A DNA stretch of 43,946 nucleotides from Luminiphilus sp. (GTDB lineage: Bacteria > Pseudomonadota > Gammaproteobacteria > Pseudomonadales > Halieaceae), in NCBI GenBank assembly GCA_029242325.1, contig JAQWUD010000005.1, forward strand, positions 1 to 43,946, in the 5' to 3' direction. The notes under the pieces are model-generated. The model ran no database searches, had not been told where the DNA came from, and saw nothing but the letters and a program-made list of their open reading frames with translations. Both the position numbers and the translations under genes were made by a program. Shown here one piece after another: positions 38,904 to 43,946 of the stretch; within the stretch, counting starts at the first letter, position 1, and each line of letters begins with the position of its first letter.

Positions 38904-39698
38904 ATGGCGCTTTGTCACTTCATGGCTGATGACGGCATACAAGATATTGTGGCGGCACTCACGAAGACTGGCGCTGTAGTCGTCGACAATTTGTTATCGG
39001 ACGAAATCATTGACGGGCTCAGTCATGATCTTCGTCCCGAATTTGATCGTGAGGGGCACCTCTATCAGAACACGTTTAACGGTCACCAGACCTTGCGCGT
39101 GGGAGGGGTGGCGAAATATTCGCGTTATTTCTCCGACCTCCTGCTAGACCCGGTCGTACTGGCGGTGGCGGATGCAACCCTCAAGCCATATTGCGATGTT
39201 TATCAGGTCGGCAGCACGACTGCGATTGAAATATTGCCCGGTGAGGGCGCCCAAGTGTTGCATGCCGATGACACCTGCTACCCCAGCCACCTGTTGCCTT
39301 TTGAGGTTCAGATATCGGCTTTGTGGGCTCTCGATGATTTCACTCAAGAGAATGGGGCAACCCGAGTAGTGCCCAAAGAGACAGGGATTGAGGATCCTGA
39401 GCAGGTTGAGGATAAAGATGTGGTTCAGGCGGTGATGCCAAAAGGTTCCGCCGTGCTGTATTTAGGGTCTACGCTTCATGGCGGCGGCGAGAATCAAAGC
39501 GCGCTACCCCGAAAAGCGGTCGTCAATACCTACTGTCTGGGCTGGTTACGGCAGGAGGAGAACCAATACCTCACGCTGAGCCGCGAAGACGTCGCATCGC
39601 AATCAGACGCAATGAGGCGCATGTTGGGGTTTCAGGCGCATGGCCCGTACCTTGGTGTATGGCCGGAGGACCCGGATGGGCTCTGGTACGAAACCTGA
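38904..39698 (+). CDS. Phytanoyl-CoA dioxygenase (PhyH) family protein
   Basis: A 264-residue Fe(II)/2-oxoglutarate oxygenase of the PhyH family. The iron facial triad can be placed as His120 and Asp122 (HAD) and His192 (LHGGG), with Arg203 as the likely 2-oxoglutarate anchor. Bacterial relatives hydroxylate varied small molecules, including ectoine and phosphonates, so the substrate is open. GAGGAG at 38891-38896 precedes the ATG by seven nt. It is transcribed toward the leftward permease cluster. Confidence 0.87.
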   Translation: MALCHFMADDGIQDIVAALTKTGAVVVDNLLSDEIIDGLSHDLRPEFDREGHLYQNTFNGHQTLRVGGVAKYSRYFSDLLLDPVVLAVADATLKPYCDVYQVGSTTAIEILPGEGAQVLHADDTCYPSHLLPFEVQISALWALDDFTQENGATRVVPKETGIEDPEQVEDKDVVQAVMPKGSAVLYLGSTLHGGGENQSALPRKAVVNTYCLGWLRQEENQYLTLSREDVASQSDAMRRMLGFQAHGPYLGVWPEDPDGLWYET

Positions 39699-39759
39699 CC
39701 AGCGAGTGATATCGCCGGTGTTTCCAAGGCCTGCGGCGCGCGGAGGGCAGGCAGCAGGG

Positions 39760-41160
39760 TCATTGCTTGCGTAATAATGGGTACAGTAGCGGCCCAGACA
39801 GAATCGCGACCAGCCCCGCTACTCCATACCAGCCGATCTCGATGCCCAGTAAGCTGAAACGATCTCGACCCCATAGCGTCAAGCTGTGATCTCCCAGCGT
39901 GATGGTCACCATCAGGACGATCAGGGCCATAGGGGGCAGTACCAGCAAGATCATGGCGATCTTGCCCCCCGGAATTTTAAAAGGACGCTCAAGATCTGGC
40001 TCTGTGATGCGCAGCCGCACCGCCGCGAGAAAGATCAGTGCATAGGAGCTCACCGTCAGTAGCACATCAATAATGACCAGATTCTGAAAAGGTCCGATCA
40101 CTAATATGGCATTGACGCCTGCTATTAACAGGATCGCCACAACGGGCGTGCCAAAACGTGAACTGGTGCTAGCCAGCACTGAGGGAAGTAACCCGTCTCG
40201 CGCCAGGCTCTGAATGGGTCGTGCACCCGAAGCCATATAGTCGAGATAAAGCGCCAGATTACCGAGCACCGCCGACGCCAGCAGCGCATGACCCAGAGCG
40301 GAGCCCCCCAGTGCACGACCAATATCCACAAAAGAGACCTTGCCGCCGCTGCCGTCGACCGAGAATAACTCCCAATGGCCGAAAGCGGCGATACTGGCTG
40401 CCGTTGGCAGCAGATACATCAGCGCGACGAAGGGCAGGGCCAGCATCAGGGCTTTCGGGATGATGCGCTGAGGCTCTTCAATCTCTCCCGCGAGCGTCGA
40501 CATGGACTCATAGCCTGAGTACATCCACAGACCAACGCTAAGTCCCAGTATCAATGCGCCATCAGTACCCAATAAGTCGGTGTCAGGTGGTGTGATCGGG
40601 ATGAATGGATTGAACTGCCAGTTGGCGATACCCACAAGGGCGAGCACCACGATCGGTGAAATGATCAGAATCGCAAACAGACTGGACCCGATGGCGACTA
40701 CCCTAACTCCCATCAGGTTGATGGCAGTAAACACCGCGATGATCGACCAGCAGATCAGGTAATACACCGTGTCGCTGAAGCCAATCTGATGTTGCAGATA
40801 GGTCGCGCTGAGTACGATGTACAGCGACGTATCCACCAGCAATGCCAGCGACCACCACCAGGCCGCCTGAAAGCCCCAGAACTTTCCCAGGCCCCGACGC
40901 GTCCACACATAGAAGCCGCCATTATGCGGCAGGGCCGATCCGAGTTCGCTGGCGATAAGGGCCATGGGTAGTGCCCAGATGAAGGGGAAAGCGAGCAGCA
41001 GTATGAGTGTGAGGCCCGGTCCTGAAGACGACACCATCTCCTCTATGCCAAAAGAGCCGCCCGAGACCAAGATGTAGACCATGAAAAACGCGCTGAACAG
41101 CGGCACCCGGGTGCGCTTCACCGTGTTGCCAGCGCCGTCAGGCGAAGTGTATTGCTGCAA
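39760..41160 (-). CDS. APC superfamily amino acid/amine permease
   Basis: A 466-residue transporter with about 12 membrane helices. The unwound first helix GGSFGIEE, the SELGSALPHNGGFYVW segment after helix 2, and the YSGYESMSTLAGEIEEP segment are typical of the amino acid-polyamine-organocation superfamily. The start is a TTG, supported by AAGGAG six nt upstream; the next ATG lies inside the first helix. It is separated from the Rieske gene by 155 nt on the same strand, and may import that enzyme's substrate. Confidence 0.9.
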   Translation of the reverse strand: MQQYTSPDGAGNTVKRTRVPLFSAFFMVYILVSGGSFGIEEMVSSSGPGLTLILLLAFPFIWALPMALIASELGSALPHNGGFYVWTRRGLGKFWGFQAAWWWSLALLVDTSLYIVLSATYLQHQIGFSDTVYYLICWSIIAVFTAINLMGVRVVAIGSSLFAILIISPIVVLALVGIANWQFNPFIPITPPDTDLLGTDGALILGLSVGLWMYSGYESMSTLAGEIEEPQRIIPKALMLALPFVALMYLLPTAASIAAFGHWELFSVDGSGGKVSFVDIGRALGGSALGHALLASAVLGNLALYLDYMASGARPIQSLARDGLLPSVLASTSSRFGTPVVAILLIAGVNAILVIGPFQNLVIIDVLLTVSSYALIFLAAVRLRITEPDLERPFKIPGGKIAMILLVLPPMALIVLMVTITLGDHSLTLWGRDRFSLLGIEIGWYGVAGLVAILSGPLLYPLLRKQ

Positions 41161-41315
41161 GGTCCGCTCCTTGTGCCATCATCTGCCGATGGCGATATGC
41201 CTTTTAAGCACAAGAACCCGCGTCATATCGCCACGCAGTATGGGCAGTATAGTACGGCCTGCTGCTCGGAAAGCGACTTTAGATCGCGGCGTCTTGGCGG
41301 CTAAGGCAGTAGGGT

Positions 41316-42575
41316 CTAGTCCAGACTGGCTTCTAACGAATGAAGGTACCAGTGCACGAACTGCTGCAGGGTAAATTCGAATTCTGGGTGATAAGGCCCA
41401 GGCTCGAAAAACCGCGAGTTCACGCCTGCCGCGTTGCGCGTAATGATGTACTCATCCTCGAGCGTTGTGTGGTGCCAGAGCCAGGTCAGCTTATCGACCT
41501 CGTAATCTTCGCCTTCTTTCGCATCGTCGCGAACGAACCAAACCAGCTCCATATCCGTCGCTGCTCGTGAGCGCGGAATAAAGCGATACAGCACACAATG
41601 GTCGGGGTAGTTGAGCATGAAGGTCAGTGGGCCCATCTGGAAATCACCCGCGCCACCGTCGTAGTCTTTGATATCGCCCATGAGCGGCGCGACCGGCTGC
41701 CCGTCCTGGCTACCCGTCACGAACCCGTCAAACAAGCCATATCGCATCGTGTGTGCGCACGCACCGAAGCTCGGGGCATCCAGATAGATCTGCGTGTGTT
41801 CCTGTGAGATTCCGGGGACGCCGGTCATTTCCTCGGCACGCTCGAGCATTTTCGCCACGACCGGCCCCGACTGCTCGTCCAGATCTTTCAGGGTATGCAG
41901 GCGCGCATAGGCGCGATGTGACGTTGCGCAGTGATAACACTCGAGATAATTCTCAATCACCAGCTTCCAGTTCGCTTCGACCCGATAGGTTTGTCGATGG
42001 GCGACCTTTGCATGCTCAAGATCGTAGGCCCCGAGAGGTTCACGAATATTGTCAAGCGAAGCTACTAGATCGCCGGCGCCGGGATCACAGTTAATAAACA
42101 CCAGTCCCATGTAGGTGACACATTGGACGGGTTTCAGACCATGCGCGCTGGCATCGAAATCCGGCATCACGTGTGTTTCGCGCGCGACCTTAAGTGAACC
42201 ATCAATGTTGTAAACCCAGCCGTGATAAGGACACACGTAGGTTTTTCGGTTGCCGCTGGATGCTTCACACACCCTGGCTCCGCGATGGCGGCAGATATTG
42301 TGCATCGCGGAAATCTCGCCGTTTTCGGTGCGCACGACGATGATTGAGTCCTCGCCTATCTCAATCAGCTGATAATCGCCGACAGAGGGGATCTCGCTAG
42401 CATGGAGCGCATAGAGCCAGCTCTTGAAAATGAGGTGCTCGAGCTCCTGCTCATGAACCAGATGTGAGCGATAAAAATAGGGATCCATTGCGTGGTGAGG
42501 CCGAATTTTTTCGGCCTCCAGCTTGTCGCGCATGCGCTGGAAAGAATCGTCTACGGAAGTCGCGATGGTCTGCAT
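41316..42575 (-). CDS. Rieske non-heme iron oxygenase, alpha subunit
   Basis: A 419-residue ring-hydroxylating-type oxygenase. The Rieske cluster ligands are Cys95-x-His97 (CRHRGA) and Cys115-x-x-His118 (CPYHGW). The mononuclear iron motif is ENYLECYHCATSH with His215 and His220; the form ENYxECYHC is like that in glycine-betaine, stachydrine and carnitine oxygenases, which remove N-methyl groups or split C-N bonds. No reductase gene is in the window. ATG 42575 lies 25 nt after the GcvT-family gene and has GAGAG upstream. Aromatic substrates cannot be excluded. Confidence 0.88.
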   Translation of the reverse strand: MQTIATSVDDSFQRMRDKLEAEKIRPHHAMDPYFYRSHLVHEQELEHLIFKSWLYALHASEIPSVGDYQLIEIGEDSIIVVRTENGEISAMHNICRHRGARVCEASSGNRKTYVCPYHGWVYNIDGSLKVARETHVMPDFDASAHGLKPVQCVTYMGLVFINCDPGAGDLVASLDNIREPLGAYDLEHAKVAHRQTYRVEANWKLVIENYLECYHCATSHRAYARLHTLKDLDEQSGPVVAKMLERAEEMTGVPGISQEHTQIYLDAPSFGACAHTMRYGLFDGFVTGSQDGQPVAPLMGDIKDYDGGAGDFQMGPLTFMLNYPDHCVLYRFIPRSRAATDMELVWFVRDDAKEGEDYEVDKLTWLWHHTTLEDEYIITRNAAGVNSRFFEPGPYHPEFEFTLQQFVHWYLHSLEASLD

Positions 42576-42600
42576 GGCGTCTCTCGAAAATAGCGGATAA

Positions 42601-43785
42601 TCAATGGGGCGGTGCAGGCGTCTGCCAGCGTTTGGGTGACTTGAAGATGGGCACATCAATCACCTTGCAGGGCGCGAGCAAGCGCGTCCAATGAAGCTCG
42701 CGCTGGTAATAGATTTCGGCGACCAGTTCATCCCCTACCGCACCATGGGGCATCTCGATCTGGGCATAAGCGATATTGGCCTTTGCGGTTGGGCACCACG
42801 CGGCAGAGGTGACGGTGCCGACCTGCTTGTCGCCTTTAAGAATAAAGGAGTGCTCAGCGGGTTTGTTGCCCTCTACATCGAGCATGGCAAAATGATATCG
42901 CGACCCATTGGCTTGCTCTTTCAGCAGTGCTGTTCGGCCATTAAAAAGCGGTTTTGAAAAATCCACTAGCCAACCCAGGCCAAGTTCGAAAGGGCTGCGT
43001 GTGCGACCGACACGAACCACTTCTTCTGCGGGCATGAAATCGACATTGGCTTGGAGAAATCCCGCCTCAATGCGCGCGAGTTCCAAAGCATACGAGCCGA
43101 TTGGCTTAATCAAATAGTCACGGCCCAGTTCAAAAAGCTGGTCCCACAGTGCCTCGGCAGTTTCGGGAGGCACCCAGACCTCATATCCCAGATCACCGGT
43201 AAATCCGGTTCGACTGACCATCAGTGGGTGATCTTCAAAGGTGTAATGCGCGATCCCGAAGGGTTTCAACTGGTTCAGATCAGTACATCCGAGCAACGTG
43301 AGAACCGTGCAGGAAGTCGGACCTTGCACGGCCAGCCCTGCCACTGCCTCTGTTTCATTGTCGATGGCGACGTCGAATCCCAATTTATTCCAAGCAAGCC
43401 AATCATCTGCGCGCTGGTAAGAGCAGATACGGTAGTCCTGCTCCCCGAGCCGAAAGATGGTGCCATCGTCCATGACTTGGCCGTCGTCATCACACCAAAT
43501 GGCATACCCCACTCGATTGACACCGATCTTGCTGACATCCCGTGTGATGAGCCGGTCAAGATAGCGTTGCGCATCTGGTCCGGTGACCCGGTACTTATTC
43601 ATAGGAGAGAGATCAAACACCCCGGTAGTGCTGCGCAGTGCGAAATACTCGAGTTCCACATCGAAATAGGCATTAGGGGTGGTGTATCCCATCCAGTTGC
43701 CCCAGTCGTTTAAATCGCACATCGCTTCCACCCGGGAGTGGAACGGCGTGGTGAGTAGCATAGTGTCTCGGCTGACGTCGCTCAT
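42601..43785 (-). CDS. GcvT-family (aminomethyltransferase-like) folate protein
   Basis: A 394-residue protein of the glycine-cleavage T-protein family, whose members move one-carbon units to tetrahydrofolate. Family segments include GVFDLSPMNKYRVTGPDA, LAVQGP, SRTGFTGDLGYEVW and the FELGLGW segment of the C-terminal part. No gcvH or gcvP is adjacent, so it is unlikely to be the ordinary GcvT; the context points to a specialised demethylation role. Start ATG 43785 shares one base with the stop of the FAD oxidoreductase upstream (TGATG). It does not resemble DmdA in its N-terminal part. Confidence 0.88.
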   Translation of the reverse strand: MSDVSRDTMLLTTPFHSRVEAMCDLNDWGNWMGYTTPNAYFDVELEYFALRSTTGVFDLSPMNKYRVTGPDAQRYLDRLITRDVSKIGVNRVGYAIWCDDDGQVMDDGTIFRLGEQDYRICSYQRADDWLAWNKLGFDVAIDNETEAVAGLAVQGPTSCTVLTLLGCTDLNQLKPFGIAHYTFEDHPLMVSRTGFTGDLGYEVWVPPETAEALWDQLFELGRDYLIKPIGSYALELARIEAGFLQANVDFMPAEEVVRVGRTRSPFELGLGWLVDFSKPLFNGRTALLKEQANGSRYHFAMLDVEGNKPAEHSFILKGDKQVGTVTSAAWCPTAKANIAYAQIEMPHGAVGDELVAEIYYQRELHWTRLLAPCKVIDVPIFKSPKRWQTPAPPH

Positions 43786-43946
43786 CACAGGGCTCCTCTT
43801 TTCACAATTTCCTTGGCGGCATTTCGCCCGGGTAGCCCCTGAATGCCGCCACCGGGGTGCGCTCCGGCGCCGCAGAGGTAGAGTCCATCGACTGCAGTGG
43901 CGTACTGGGTAGATCCGGGAAATGGCCGCATCATCAAGGCTTGATC
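43785..43946 (-). CDS. FAD-dependent oxidoreductase, phytoene-dehydrogenase-like (C-terminus only)
   Basis: The last 53 codons of a gene entering from the right edge. The segment GLYLCGAGAHPGGGIQGLPG followed by RNAAKEIV is the C-terminal FAD-binding signature of the phytoene desaturase/NAD(P)-FAD oxidoreductase family. The stop overlaps the GcvT-family start, so the two are co-translated. Substrate and full length cannot be seen. Confidence 0.85.
   Translation of the reverse strand, partial: DQALMMRPFPGSTQYATAVDGLYLCGAGAHPGGGIQGLPGRNAAKEIVKRGAL

Noticed and set aside
39699-39759. GCCTGC/GCAGGC inverted repeat between the PhyH and permease genes
   Set aside because: Short stem, 12-nt loop and no T-run on either strand.

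Overview
The window looks like chromosomal DNA of a gammaproteobacterium. The evidence is the gene order: proA-nadD-rsfS-rlmH-mrdA-rodA-mltB-rlpA-dacA-ybeD-lipB and yebC-ruvCAB-ybgC-tolQRAB-pal-cpoB-queE-queC are arranged much as in Pseudomonas and its relatives. The class Ia ribonucleotide reductase has the long two-cone NrdA type. A moderately GC-rich sequence, tight packing, Rieske/GcvT/PhyH catabolic genes and an HU protein with a basic tail suggest a marine lineage such as OM60/NOR5 (Halieaceae). That placement is inference; no database was consulted.

Layout. 1-1446 (minus): the 3' part of a GFA/CENP-V zinc protein and an HSL-type alpha/beta hydrolase. 1541-5759 (minus): nrdA-nrdB, closed by a clear terminator and preceded by a promoter region with one good and one degenerate NrdR-like box 31 bp apart. 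6120-8221 (minus): argD-argF. 8390-18424 (plus): monothiol glutaredoxin, then a chain of overlapping genes for proline and NAD synthesis, ribosome silencing and methylation, and cell-wall elongation and remodelling, followed by dacA-ybeD-lipB. 18482-20059: prfC behind its own promoter. 20066-23860 (minus): glutathione peroxidase, a PuuA-type glutamine synthetase homologue, proS. 24083-24436: HU variant with a strong terminator. 24620-36281 (plus): fmdB-type zinc ribbon, aspS, yebC, ruvCAB, ybgC-tolQRAB-pal-cpoB, queE, queC. 36589-36664: tRNA-Lys(TTT) with promoter and terminator.

Right of the tRNA the content changes from housekeeping to catabolic genes: an alanine/serine-glyoxylate type aminotransferase, a class II aldolase/adducin protein lacking the usual catalytic Glu, a PhyH dioxygenase, and a leftward set of FAD oxidoreductase (partial), GcvT-family protein, Rieske oxygenase and APC permease. 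The Rieske protein carries a mononuclear-iron motif resembling that of quaternary-ammonium demethylases. Together with a folate-type GcvT protein, an FAD oxidoreductase and an importer this suggests uptake and oxidative demethylation of an N-methylated compound, with the one-carbon unit passed to tetrahydrofolate. The substrate is unknown. This is the best candidate in the window for an undescribed pathway.

Two themes run through the housekeeping part. Translational coupling is extreme, with twelve stop/start overlaps of 1-8 nt in the two long operons. Several envelope proteins depart from the textbook: RlpA and MltB have signal peptides but no lipobox, and YbgC has two known active-site positions substituted. 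No IS element, integrase, CRISPR array or rRNA was seen.
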